Shown here one piece after another: positions 22,600 to 33,532 of a stretch of DNA of 64,000 bases. Each line of letters opens with the position of its first letter. Positions within the stretch are counted from its first letter, which is position 1. The notes beneath the pieces are model-generated. The model ran no database searches. It was not told the DNA's origin and saw nothing but the letters and a program-made list of their open reading frames with translations. Location of the stretch: positions 76,849,684 to 76,913,683 of the forward strand of contig JAMXIF010001253.1 of NCBI GenBank assembly GCA_028583685.1, in the 5' to 3' direction. The position numbers and the translations under genes were made by a program. The DNA is from Petaurus breviceps papuanus (Eukaryota > Chordata > Mammalia > Diprotodontia > Petauridae).

Positions 22600-23440
22600 T
22601 CTTCCTTTCACTTCCAGACTTTCTGAAGAAGTTGCCTATGCCCAATGACTATACTTTGTGACCACTTATTACTTTGTCGTCTGACTTCTGTCCCCATAAC
22701 CACACTGACACTGTTTGCTGAAAGGTCACCAAACTTACAATCACAGAATACAATGTCATTTTTCTTTCTAGATTCATCTTTCCTGAGCCTTTTCAAACTT
22801 CTGACACTCTTGATCACCATTTCCTTCTGCGTATTCTCTTCCTTTAGTTTCTCATCCTATCTCTCTAATTGTTCCTTCTCTGACTTCTTTGAATGTTGGT
22901 TCCTCTTTTTCTTCCCAACTCCTCATAGTGGCCTGAGGTTCTGTTTTTGATCCTTTTGGTTTTTTTTCTCTTTATACTTTCTCTCATGGGAATCTCATTT
23001 ACTCCAATCAATTCGACTATACTACTTTGCTAATGACTTTCAGATATTTATTTCCAGGCCTGACCTCTCTTCTAATTTTTGGACCTACCTGTTATTATGC
23101 ATGACATTGACATGCCTAAATGTCATTATCATCTGGATATTCTCATTGGTATATCAAATTCAACATTTCACAACAAAGTTTGTTATCTTTGACTTGAAAC
23201 CTGTATCTTCTGACTTCACTATGTCTCTGATATTGCCAGTCACTCCATTTCCCATATTTGTTTGGATGTTTCCCTCTCTTTATACTGTTGATTCCATCTC
23301 CACAATCTTTTCATCTATTTTTTTCAATAAGCTCCTAATATTTTCCCACCTCCACTCTTCCCAGGACCTCTAACCCATTCTTCCTACTGTTGTCATTCAA
23401 ATCTTACTTATCAGATTTCAGTTAAAAATTCATTTTAAAG
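22600..23440 (+). mobile_element. L2 ORF2 relic
   Basis: Similar to L2 over a long run: 'aaaggtcaccaaacttac', 'cttctgacactcttgatcac', 'gggaatctcatttactccaa', then A-N-D-F-Q-I-F near 23025-23050 in place of the RT box A-D-D-S-Q-I-Y, then 'tcaaattcaacatttcaca' and 'attgccagtcactcc'. Heavily decayed. The open frames of about 100 codons here are fragments of it. Confidence 0.7.
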
Positions 23441-23444
23441 TGTG

Positions 23445-23735
23445 GAAGGTACTGCATGAGTTGGCAGTATAAAGATAAGAATGAAATGGATCCTATTCTC
23501 AAGGAGCTTACATTCTACTGGAGAATACAACATGCCCAAAGGTAGGTTTGTACAAAGTAGATACAAGGTGATATCAGGAAGGAGAGAATGCTAACAGTGG
23601 GGTTAAAGTCCATTACCTAGAATTCAAGGCCCTCAATATGGTGTCACCCTTCCTTTCCAGTCTCATATCATACTCTATGTACATATACTGGTTTTTGCAA
23701 TGCCTCCACCATGCTCATTAGAAACACAGACTTTT
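23445..23735. mobile_element. L2 fragments
   Basis: 23445-23600 is a minus-strand L2 tail ('ttctcaaggagcttacattc'). 23610-23735 ('attcaaggccctcaatatgg') looks like a plus-strand piece of L2 ORF2. Orientation change suggests two insertions. Confidence 0.5.
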
Positions 23736-23737
23736 AA

Positions 23738-23905
23738 GAATTAGAGGAAGCTTTATAGTAATCCTGTAGTCTAATCCCTTCCACTTTACAAATAAGGAAA
23801 CTGACATCCAGAGAGTTAAATGACTTGCCCCAAGGTCATGCTAGAGGTAAGTGATAGAGTTGACTTTCAAAATCAAGTGTTTTCACACTAAATCCAGTGG
23901 CCTTT
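23738..23905 (-). repeat. CORE-SINE, minus strand
   Basis: 'agaattagaggaagctttat', 'acaaataaggaaactgacat' and 'ttgccccaaggtcatgc'. Confidence 0.65.
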
Positions 23906-23924
23906 CTATTTCAATAGCTTCTTT

Positions 23925-24106
23925 TTGGAAAGAGTTCTGGAAAGGGAAGATGCAGGTTCAAATCCCGTCTTTGTTACTTAACTAAGTGTAAGACGATTAT
24001 CAGCACATTACAAACGCTTTGAGTCTGTTTCTTTATCTGTACAATTAGGACAATGATGACTAGCACTTACCTCACAGTGTCATTTTGAGGAGCACATGGG
24101 CTAATA
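23925..24106 (+). repeat. MIR SINE, part before the MITE
   Basis: 'gcaggttcaaatcccgtctt', 'gtctgtttctttatctgtac' and 'cttacctcacagtgtcattt'. The MIR 3' end resumes at 24231-24305 ('accttgaagtgctaaatatt', 'agtattggtattattac'). Confidence 0.75.
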
Positions 24107-24108
24107 TA

Positions 24109-24230
24109 CAGGGTGTCTGAAAAGTCTTAGTACAATTTAAAGCTGTTAAAGTTTGAGAATCACCTAACTAATCACCTGGCTTTTAAGCTTTAAAGTTTAA
24201 AATTACACTAAGAATTCTGGGCCACCCTAT
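24109..24230. mobile_element. Mariner-like MITE inside a MIR
   Basis: About 120 bp with imperfect terminal inverted repeats: left CAGGGTGTCTGAAAAGTCTT, right (reverse complement) TAGGGTGGCCCAGAATTCTT, flanked by TA. It contains nested inverted 'aattttaaagc' blocks and no coding capacity. Non-autonomous, TcMar type. It splits the MIR described at 23925. The related copy at 52100 shares the ends. Confidence 0.8.
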
Positions 24231-24352
24231 ATAAGCTCCTCGCTAACCTTGAAGTGCTAAATATTTATATCTTGTTAGTATTGGTATTATTACTCTACTT
24301 CCAAAATTTCAGTAATCTCATGAACATCTACTCTGTGAAAATGCTGTGCTAT

Positions 24353-24462
24353 GGGGGCGGCTAGGTGGCGCAGTGAGTAAAGCACCAGCTCCAGAGTCAG
24401 GAGGACCCGAGTTTGGTTCAGGCCTCAGACACTTAACACGCCCCCCCCCCCCCCCCCCCCCC
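24353..24462 (+). mobile_element. WSINE1-like SINE head, left arm of a gap-flanking inverted repeat
   Basis: 'gggggcggctaggtggcgca' head, A-box-like TGGCGCAGTG, 'agagtcaggaggacccgag', 'ctcagacacttaac', then a run of 22 C up to the gap. The SINE target duplication aaaatgctgtg (24338-24348, 24742-24752) frames the whole block. The SINE tail 'accttgggcaagttactt' is at 24680-24741. Confidence 0.85.
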
Positions 24463-24562
24463 NNNNNNNNNNNNNNNNNNNNNNNNNNNNNNNNNNNNNN
24501 NNNNNNNNNNNNNNNNNNNNNNNNNNNNNNNNNNNNNNNNNNNNNNNNNNNNNNNNNNNNNN
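24463..24562. other. Assembly gap (100 N)
   Basis: Exactly 100 N, the conventional placeholder for a gap of unknown size. Flanked by C22 and G22 and by identical inverted SINE heads, so the true sequence here is not known. Confidence 0.99.
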
Positions 24563-24672
24563 GGGGGGGGGGGGGGGGGGGGGGCGTGTTAAGTGTCTGA
24601 GGCCTGAACCAAACTCGGGTCCTCCTGACTCTGGAGCTGGTGCTTTACTCACTGCGCCACCTAGCCGCCCCC
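24563..24672 (-). repeat. Inverted copy of the SINE head, right arm (probable assembly artefact)
   Basis: Perfect reverse complement of 24353-24462 over all 110 bases, including the homopolymer length. The two 84-85-codon frames that span the Ns are meaningless. Confidence 0.9.
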
Positions 24673-24752
24673 ACACACACAAACTAGCCTTGTAACCTTG
24701 GGCAAGTTACTTAACCCCAATTGCCCTCCAAAAGGGAAAAAAAAATGCTGTG

Positions 24753-25292
24753 TTAGGCACTAAAGAGGCTAATCCTTCATCTCTCATCCATGTTTTGACT
24801 CAAAGGAAGCTGGAGTGATATTGCCTCTTTGAACTGAACAGTCTCCCTCTTCTTAGCTTTATATCAGAAAATGTCATCACTAGTTCGCATTTTTTTTCAT
24901 CCAAAGCTTAAATCTATTAAATAAACAGCCAAACAGGTTTTAATATTGAAGTGTGTGACATTTGACTGGTCATTCCTCTCTGTTCTGAACAATACATTCA
25001 CCCTCCATCCCTTAACCAAGCCCTAGTTTGCTATCAAACCAAGTATATTGTTCCCATTGCTGTATTTATTTCCCCTATGGGCAAGTTCTTTCTATGACAT
25101 TTAATCAGGACCTTTTTCTAAAGTACAGATAGATCACATATCAGTTATCAGTGGCAATCAGTCACTGTTTTTCCCCCAATGTAAATCAATTAGGTTTCCT
25201 CTAAGTAAATTTTTTGGGTGAATAAATACCTACCCTTAATTATATAACCATTCTTTATTCTCCCCTTATCACGTCTGAAGAGTTTTTAAAAG

Positions 25293-25326
<34 letters not shown>

Positions 25327-26560
25327 TATATGTATAAAATCTTTTCTGTTGGTGATAATAGCAGCATAGATAGCACTTGTTCAATGTAAGTTGTTCAGAA
25401 AATAATGCCTTCTAATTTCAAATTTCTGAATCAGTATTTGGAGACCAGATCTCTTTCTAAGTCTTTGAATCACTCATCTATTACTTAAGTTGCATTGAAA
25501 TCCATGAGAAAGCCCTCAGAAACTGAGATGAAAACAATATAGATGTGTGGCTGAACTTTGATGTATAAGAGAATTACTAACCATAGCAGCAGTTGGGTAG
25601 AATGGTCCAGCTCTTCAACAGTCTCTGAACACTTCAGGGAACTGAGAGACACTGTTAAGGTCACTGTACGCTTCAGTTGTCAGAGAAAGTTAGAAAACCT
25701 TGTCTTTTCCACAGTCAGGTACATGATAGCAAGGCTTGTGGCTACTGCATGCACCTGTCAGGGTTAGCCGTCATCTGGCAGAGCTGCTCTGTTGCTTTTT
25801 ATCTGCTAAAGATCACTGTAACTTGAGAGAAAGGGATGTAAAGTGAGATTCCAGAACTTCAGTGGGATTTGGGGAGGGCTCAATTTCTCATCCTGTATAG
25901 GATGAGAAAAATGAAGAACCCTCAGGCCAGAATCTCCCTATTTAGATCAGCAGCTCCTGATCAAAGCAACTCCATGGGCCTACCCTACCCAAAACTAAAC
26001 CAAAACCAACACTCACCCATAAAACAACAACAAAAACAGCAATAACGCAACAAAACCCATGAGATTTTTAAGACTAGCAGTATTTTGATTTCTCATCAAA
26101 TCAATTCATTAATGTCGATGAATGTCAAAAAGCCATCCACATTCTCTCACATCCCTCCTCTGGTGACAAACTGTATATATTTACAAAATAGCCATCTCTG
26201 AGCTAAGGGTGTAGTTTGTATCTGGGGAACAAGTTTTTCTCTCTGTGATGCTAATTGGCCAATTAGAAGCTTAAACCCACAATCTCAGCCTCATTAGTGC
26301 TGGTGGCAGGGAAGAGTTCTACATCTTCCTCCAGTGCTCTGGTGCCAGCCTCTCCTTGAAATCTTCCAATCCCCTGCTGTTGTAATGTTCTCTCCCTTTG
26401 CAAAATTTCCTGAAGCACTTTGGCTGTCTGTTTCCTCTGTTTAGTATTTTATATAATAATTCTGTGTACATGTTATATCTCCTCAGTAGACTATTTCATT
26501 TTCGTCTTTACACCTCCAGAACTTTGTATTTTGTTTGTGATCAGGTCTGCAATTTCATTC
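24753..26560. other. Intergenic DNA with a (TA)n tract
   Basis: A (TA)n/(CATA)n microsatellite lies at 25293-25336. The rest shows no recognised repeat or gene. Confidence 0.55.
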
Positions 26561-26562
26561 AG

Positions 26563-26822
26563 AACAGGCTAAGTGGTACAGTAGTTAGAGCACTGGGTCT
26601 GGTGTAAGGAAGGCCTGAGTGTAAATTGGGTCTCAAACACTAGCCAATGACTTGCCAAGTCATTTAAATTGTGTCTTAGTTTCTTTAATTGTAAAATGGG
26701 GATAATAATAGAACCTACCTTATTTCAGGGTTATTGTGAGGGTCAATTGAAATAATATTTATAAAGTGCTCTGCAAACCTTAACACATTATATCTACATA
26801 TGTATATATATATATATATATA
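26563..26822 (+). repeat. MIR SINE with (TA)n at its 3' end
   Basis: 'ctaagtggtacagtagttag', 'gtcttagtttctttaattg', 'aaaatggggataataataga' and 'tattgtgagggtcaattga'. Ends in (TA)n at 26798-26822. Confidence 0.8.
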
Positions 26823-26874
26823 TTCCATTTCTTACTGTTATTACTTGTAGTGGTATAGATTCAATTTCTGCTCT

Positions 26875-27010
26875 CTAATTCACAGTTGTAGAGGGTTGTC
26901 TGGAACACTGAAAGGTTAGGTGACAAGTCCAGAGTCATACAGCCAGTACTTGTGATAGACAGGACTTCAATCCTAAATCTTCCTGACTCTAAGGTCAATT
27001 CTCTATCAGA
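26875..27010 (-). repeat. CORE-SINE, minus strand
   Basis: 'gaaaggttaggtgacaagtc', 'gagtcatacagccag' and 'cttcctgactctaaggtc'. Confidence 0.65.
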
Positions 27011-27164
27011 TTTTCCAGAGTTGTAGGAACTTAGTCAATTTTTGAATATTCCTTCACACTGTGGTGTAGCTACTACCTTCTACCCAAGGTTTTTCTTCAT
27101 CTCTCTCTTTCCCTCCCTCTCCAACACCTCATTACCTTGTACTTACTAACTGTTACATATGCTT

Positions 27165-27515
27165 TACCCTTCTGGAGAATGTGAACCCCTTTAGGGCAGA
27201 GGTTATTGGGACTTTTATGGCTTTGTATGTGTGCTAACTATTTGGTGCAGTGGATAGTGTGCTGGACCTACATCAGGAAGACTCCTCTTCCTGAGTTCAC
27301 ATCTGGTCTCAAATACTTACTAGCTGTGTGACTCTGGGCAAATCACTCAACCAGTTTGCCCCATTTTCCTCATCTGTAAAATGAGCTGGAGAAGAAAATG
27401 GCAAACTCCAGTATCTTTGTCAAGAAAACCTCAAATGGGGTCATGAAGAGTTGGACACAGCTGAACAATAAAACATGCTTAATGCACTTAAATGTTTGTT
27501 GAATTGAATTTCATA
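27165..27515 (+). mobile_element. L2 3' end split by a Mar1 SINE
   Basis: 'ctggagaatgtgaacccctt' and 'tagggcagaggttattggga' (to 27236) are the L2 terminal block. It resumes at 27475 with 'gcttaatgcacttaaatgtt' and 'tgttgaattgaatt'. The Mar1 at 27237-27474 lies between. Confidence 0.75.
27237..27474 (+). mobile_element. Mar1 SINE inside L2
   Basis: 'tatttggtgcagtggatagt', 'cttactagctgtgtgactct', 'gagctggagaagaaaatggc' and 'gtcatgaagagttggacaca'. The head is slightly degenerate. Confidence 0.85.
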
Positions 27516-27554
27516 CAACTAAGCCAAGTATAAACAGGTTTGCAGAAGAAAGGG

Positions 27555-27800
27555 GAATACATTTATAAACAGCCTACTATGTCAGACACCATGCTAAGTG
27601 CTTTACAGATATCTCATTTGATCCTCACAGCAAGCCTGTGGGGTAGGTGCTGTTATTATCTTTGTTTTACAGTTGAAGAAACTGTGGTCAACAGGTGAAG
27701 TGACTTGCCCAAGATCATATAGCTAGTAAGAATTTGTGGTTGGATTTTAATTCAGGTTTTCCTGAATCCAAGCCCAGCACTCTATCAGAAAATACACCTA
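27555..27800 (-). repeat. MIR SINE, minus strand
   Basis: 'catgctaagtgctttacaga', 'ctcatttgatcctcacagc', 'cttgcccaagatcatatagc' and 'aagcccagcactctatcag'. Confidence 0.8.
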
Positions 27801-28340
27801 GAATAAAGGATGAGCTGGCAAATGTTTAATAATTAGATTTCTGGAAAAATTCATGTATGGACAGACTTTTAATTTTGATCTACATTATTGACATTTTCTC
27901 CATTAGTTTCTTAAGTCTAGACAGTCAATGAAAAAACAAATCTGAATTGTAGTATTTGCTAATAATTTTCAAGTTATACAGTCTCATACTGAACTCATAC
28001 TGAACTATTAAAGCTGACTTTCATACATCACTAAATTCTCCTTCTCTTCCAGAACCAGATTCACCTGGAAATCACAAGGGAGAAAACTGGAATGGAAAAA
28101 GGGTCTATTTTTCGGTAGACCTGATTTGTACTGGGCCAGAACAGAGACAAGGAGTAGGGAAGATAGGTGGCCATCTAGAGTACAACATGCAGGGGGTGTG
28201 AGCACATTAAATGGGGGGATGCTTTTAAATATTTACATATTTCAATATGTAAATGTTTACATATTTTAAAAATGTATATGTGTCAGAAAATCTATAGGTT
28301 TTAATTTGTAATAAATTAAATAATCTACATCTCAGTAAAG
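27801..28340. other. Intergenic DNA, nothing recognised
   Basis: Contains a short near-palindrome of TAAATATTTACATAT type at 28228-28262. No element called. Confidence 0.5.
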
Positions 28341-28344
28341 GCTC

Positions 28345-28865
28345 ATGCATTCAGTCAAGAGATATTTATAAAACCTGTACTTTGTGCTAGTCTGATAGGT
28401 GCTGGGAATAGTAAGATAAAAATAAGGTCTCGCTTGGCTTCAAAGAGTTTAATTTCTATTCAGGGGGAAATATATCCATTGTAAGTATAGGAAAAGTAAA
28501 ATAGAAATACAAAAGAATTTTTGGAGGGATACATTAGCAGCTAAGGTAATCCAGACATTCTTCACATACAAGATTATGTCTGAGCTGAAGTTTGAAGGAA
28601 TTTAGGGCTTCTAAGGGGAGGGAGCTGTTTTAATAGAATTCTGTAGGTTTTTTCGGTCTGGACAGTCTATGTAAAAGTATTAAGATGGAGGAAATAGCAA
28701 AAGAGCCAATTTGGCTAGACTGTGGGGTACACAAAGGGAAATTCTATATGATGAGATTGTAAAGGTAGGCTAGAATCAGATCTGAAGATCTTTAAAATAG
28801 GAAGTTTGTATTTGATGCTAGGGGTATAAGGAGTCACTGGTGGACAGTGTTAATGTTTGCAGTTT
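28345..28865 (-). mobile_element. L2 3' end and ORF2 C-terminal relic
   Basis: 'gatatttataaaacctgtac' and 'gataggtgctgggaatag' give the tail. Then 'tctgagctgaagtttgaagg', 'caaaagagccaatttgg' and 'ataaggagtcactgg' are the reverse complement of L2 coding sequence. One of the longer L2 pieces in the window. Confidence 0.65.
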
Positions 28866-31255
28866 TCAGTTTCTAACCCTTGGAAATTTCCAAACTTTGA
28901 ATGATCAACAAATGCCTTACATCAAATTTTGCAATAGGCCCTCTAACTAATTTTCTTTAGACCTCAACTTATTTCTTTAGATTCAGACATGAGGGCCTAT
29001 GGTGTTTTTCACTGTTGTCTAAGGACTGTGCTATTTTATTAAAATTTTCTTGGCCATTTCAATCATGACTTCCACCCCTTTTCCCCTTCTTCTACACTCT
29101 CATTCTTTGGAACAAACTGTAAGTTTCCTCTCTCAACTTCGGTTACTGTAGAATCTACTAAGCAATATAGTTATACAGTTCTGATGATACAGAAGTTGGA
29201 GCAATGCCAGCAGACACATTAGGTTTCTTCTATCCACCCCCAACCCATAGTCTCAACTTTTTGAAATTTGGACTCAGTTCAAAAATGACAGGCAAATGAG
29301 TCTTAGGGTATAGAGATTTCACATCCTCCTTGATAATTCACATCTGTTCATCTTAGAGAACAGTTTGAAAACAGCAAGAGTGTGTGACAGTGTGTGGACT
29401 ATAATTCTCCATTGGAAGGTATCAAAGTCATGTCCTTTTAGGATCCTACTCTGTGTTTATCCCTTACTCTTGAGAAAGAAAGCAGTTTAATAATGGACTT
29501 TAGATGGAGTACATTTATTTTACAGTCAAAGTAGGCTGATACTAGGAGGCTTATACCAATTATAGAGCTATTAGGAAACAACTTGATAGAAGGAATCAGG
29601 ACTAAATGAATATTCTGACAATGGCAAAATTGTCCTCCAGTTATCCAAAGGAACTTTATCAAATTATCCTATGAATACATGACATTCACTAGTGGTCTTC
29701 AGTTCAGCCCCTCTTTAAAAACTCTATTTCGAATCTGGTCTTTAGGATTCACAAAGAAGAAATAAGAATCAAGTGCTTTATTTTCCTTTATAAAGGGGAA
29801 GTTGGGAGTGGGAGTGGAAGTTAAATGAGCTAAAATTAACTATTTATTTGGGTTTTTTTTTTTTTTTTTGCTATTCTAGGACTCTAACTAACAATTTTGG
29901 TAAGGTCCCTGACAACAATAGAAAGTTAGGAAGAAGGAAAGTTTTGAGGAAAAGATGAGTTCACTTTTAAACCCATTGAGTAATTCCTTTTATGCTATTT
30001 CTGGCACGAAAATGATTCCTGATAATACGTTGCAAACTTCTGCCATTCACACACTTTCCCTTTGTTCCTTAGGTCATTTGTAACTCTAGCTCTTTAGAGG
30101 TCATTGTGTTTAATGGTCTGTAACCACGTAGTGCCACAGAGGAATACTGGTGTTAAAGAGATGGGCTTTCTGTATTGACGGGAGGTTTGGGATCTTTGAA
30201 AGCACTAGCAGTTTCCTGAATGCGATCTCGTTTAATCTCTGCCTCTCACTCCGTTTTGGACCCACCTGCTGTGCTTGTCTGAGATACTCATATGAATGTA
30301 ACACTTTGATGAGCTGCCCATTCAGCTGCATTCATGATCTGGCCGACATGCATTTTTCATGCTTTGTTTTTCCAGTGATGATGGTTAGTTAGACTAGGCT
30401 CTTTTGCATTACTGTGGTTTTTTCTGAGGAGGCTTTTTTTTTTGTCTTTGGAGGCTTAATGTCATTAGCATGGTGTCCTCTACAGTTATTAGAATTCTCA
30501 CTTAAAACAAACAAACAAACCTGGATCTATTGTTTCATTGGGATAGGAAGATCCTAGTGAGATACTTTCTTTATCAGTGCAGACCCAATCTTTCTTTGCT
30601 ACTTACAGTCTTGCAAAGTTGCCTAGGGCACTGATAAGTGACATAGGTGTCAGGGGCATATGTACCTACATATATAATTAAACATGTACATGTGTGTGCT
30701 TCCTGTGTAGATTATGCACACACACGTTATCTAAATATGACTCCCAGGAGGCATTGGAAACTATCTCTAGAATCTTGTCCCTTCTTCTGGGAGAAGCTGT
30801 GATTCCTGCCTTGAGGGGCACAGGAGAAACCACCACTAGGCTATTCTTTTCTCCAGTCTCTGAGGGGGGATACTGGACAAGAAGTATATGTCTTATGCTT
30901 TTATATATTACTATTCTAGCAGCATGATTGGTTCAGGACAAAAAGCCACTTTCCCATCTCTCTCTTTGATGTGTTCTATTTTCACATTACATACACTTTC
31001 AGATAACTCCTATTTTGTGAGATGTCTCCTAATAAGGTAAAAACAAGTAAGTAAAATTAATAATACAATGATCTCATTTGAAAGGGCACACAATATTTCA
31101 CATTTTGTAGCACCCTTATACTTAAAAAAAACAACTAAAAACTAAAACCAAAATAAAAAACATCTGTCTTTTCTCTTTCCTACCTTCTGCCCCATTAAAA
31201 AAAGAAATTACTTTTAATAAATATGCATAGTGAATCAAAGCAAATTTTCCTGTCT
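28866..31255. other. Repeat-poor intergenic block
   Basis: About 2.4 kb with no SINE or LINE recognised, apart from a T run at 29853-29869. It includes the CpG-containing segment 30060-30400 described among the findings. The 73-codon antisense frame at 30110-30331 is unrecognised and not called. Confidence 0.55.
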
Positions 31256-31259
31256 CTTA

Positions 31260-31925
31260 AGGGTGGAGGGTACCCCAAGATCATACCTACTAGCATCATC
31301 CTTTCTTGCCAAATACTGTTCACACAAAAGGCCACAGCTCTAGTCCAGGCCCTTACCACCTCTTGCCTGTACTTTTGCAATAGCTTCCTAATTGGACTCG
31401 TGGTTTCTGATCTTTTTTCTTTCCAATCCATCCTCTATGCAGTTGCCAGAATAACTTTCCTAAAAGAAAAATCTGACCATGTCACTGCACTGCTGATAAA
31501 CCTTTAGTGACTTCATATTGTCTCAAGAATAAAATACAAACTCCTTTTGACATTTAAGCCCCCTGATGTTTGATTTCAGTCTCTTTTTCCAGGGCAATTT
31601 CGTATTTTTCCTTTTTACCCAATCTTAGCTCCAGATAAATAGTCATACTTATTCTCCCTGGACTCTCTTGCCCTTTTGCCCTGGCTGACACGGAATCCTC
31701 ACCTTCATTATTTGGAACCTTCCTTCTAGGCTAAGCTCAGCTGCCATTTCCTACGGAAAGCCTTTCCTGATCCTCCTGGTTGTTGTTAGTGCTATCTTTG
31801 CCATATCAAAACGGAAGATGCGCACACGCACACATGCACACACACACGCACACACACACACACAGTTACGGATTGCATTCTTCCAGGAGAATATAAACAC
31901 ACAATAAATGCTTGTTGAATTAAAT
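31260..31925 (+). mobile_element. L2 ORF2 C-terminal relic and 3' end
   Basis: A 94-codon frame from 31223 contains ATALVQALTTSCLYFCNS, 'FQSILYAVARITFLKEKS' and 'DHVTALLINL', matching the L2 order TATTLVQ...LDYCNS, QSILHSAAR, HVTPLLKNL. Further on come 'cggaaagcctttcctgatcc' and the L2 end 'aataaatgcttgttgaatt'. A CA microsatellite (31821-31864) replaces part of the 3' UTR. Confidence 0.82.
31821..31864. repeat. (CA)n microsatellite in the L2 tail
   Basis: CA repeat with ACGC interruptions. The Cys/Val-rich frame on the other strand is its shadow. Confidence 0.9.
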
Positions 31926-31984
31926 TGGACAAGATTAGAAGCTATTAGGTTATCTACAAAACTGAACTCCATCCTTGAGCTGAT

Positions 31985-33115
31985 GTTTTAAGGTTTTTGT
32001 CCTCTTTTTTACCCCAATAGCTATCTTTTCTGTCTCTTGTCCCAGGGATAAAAATTGCTGTTTTTTTGCTCGGTGCTAATGTCTTTTCCTTTTTTTTTTT
32101 TTTTTTTTGGTAAAGTACCATTTATAATGTTTTTATTCTTTTAGGAATTTTCCCCATTTTGAGGTATTTTGAGAATTGGTTCCTAAGTGCCACAAAATAA
32201 TTTCTCTTCCAAAAGATTGCTTTTGTTTATATATGTTCTAGTCCATCCACTTTTCTGTACTTGACTTTCTCAAGTATAATTTTTGGTATTTCATATAGTG
32301 CATTCTGTATTGAGGTGAAAGCATACCAAAGTGCTAGTTTATAGTATTGTTACCTATGAAAATCATTACCACAAAATTATGTTGAATTTTGCATCAGTTT
32401 TTTTTTCCAGTTGTATCTACCAATATTCTTTGTCAAATCAGGTTTAGCTATATCATATGCCAAGCTTTTGGCAGACTTTTTTGGCTCTTTCGAACTCCTC
32501 CTCGTTGTTAGTTTTGTATCAATAAACTTTCTCCAGGAAATGGTCAGAATCAGAATCATTGCCTTTACTTTTATCCATTTCCCATTTTTTCAGAATTGAC
32601 AAATTATTTCAACTAGTTGGGTTAGAGCTGCTATAATCCTATGCAATGCCTTTCTTTTTTATCTTTATCTTTTCTTCTAATCTGGTATTTACTCTGGCAT
32701 CTGTTCTAACCAGATGGTAGTCTGACTACAAATAGCTGATTCTGAAATGACTTCTTTGTAACTAGTTACTTCCCCTGTTTGTTCCATTTTTTAAATTTTA
32801 TTTTTCAGTGTTTTGTCCAGAGCCTTCTTACTTTCTTCTTCAATAAAGTATATTATAATGAACACATCTGGGATGTTTCTGAGTTGTCTCTAGCCTTTGG
32901 TCTCTTTCATTCCTTCATCAAAAGCAATATTTTGCAACTTAATTTTTGCTGTCTTCCCCAGTACCCACTTTCATATTAACTTCACCAATGTTCAAATTAT
33001 GTGTGAACAAGTTGGAGGATTTTTTCAACTTCGTCAAAGAATTTCTCCCACTACAGTGTGTAAATTGTGGTTATGTTTATCAGAGTCTGTTTGTTTACAT
33101 TCATTTTGAGTACTA
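31985..33115 (-). mobile_element. RTE-type LINE relic (endonuclease region)
   Basis: Minus-strand reading gives GEVNMKVGTGEDS at about 32948-32986 (RTE/APE-like 'GDFNAKVG' block) and, in a downstream piece, SDYHLVRTDARVNTRLEEK at 32669-32725 (the 'SDHRLV' catalytic block, with His replaced by Tyr), then Lys/Glu-rich sequence to about 32377. Frames are broken. Fits a BovB/RTE relative. Such an element is the expected donor of the Mar1 tail. Confidence 0.65.
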
Positions 33116-33384
33116 AAAGGGATGTGTTTTTGGTTTCTTTGGGGTACAAGATCATACCAATCCTTATTCTTCTCTACAAGGAAAATCTGTGATCTATTCA
33201 TCCCTTTATCTGTAACTTCTTTACATTTTCTACTTTTATATATGGTGAGAATGTCACAATTAGTTTCTCTTAGAATTATGTTGACTCAATGGTCCTTGAA
33301 TATTTATTGTACAAGAAGTTTCTAGTTGTTAAATACATATTTATAAAGATTTTAAAACTGTTATTTTTAGGCCTTTTTACTAGG
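33116..33384. other. AT-rich DNA, possibly more of the RTE relic
   Basis: No clear coding similarity. Confidence 0.4.
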
Positions 33385-33532
33385 GTTGCCTTTACTGCAC
33401 ATATATAGCTATATCAAATTGCTTGCTATCTCAGGGAGGGAGGGAATGAGGAAGAGAATTTTGAGCATAATTTTTTTAAATGTTAAAAACTGTGTTTACA
33501 TGCAATTAGAAAAAATAAAATATCATTTAAAG
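33385..33532 (+). mobile_element. 5'-truncated L1 3' end, plus strand
   Basis: 'atatcaaattgcttgctatc', 'agggagggagggaatgagga' and 'tgtttacatgcaattagaaa' then 'aataaaat': the L1 3' end in forward orientation with its polyadenylation signal. The only plus-strand L1 end I see here. Confidence 0.75.

Noticed and set aside
24346-24682. Two 84-85-codon frames on opposite strands with identical ends
   Set aside because: Both run through 100 N and C/G homopolymers, produced by the inverted SINE head.
30110-30331. 73-codon antisense frame as a gene
   Set aside because: No domain, no clear splice or start context. Kept only as a candidate conserved segment.
31751-31972. Frame with a Cys-Val-Cys-Ala pattern
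   Set aside because: Translation of a CA repeat within an L2 tail.
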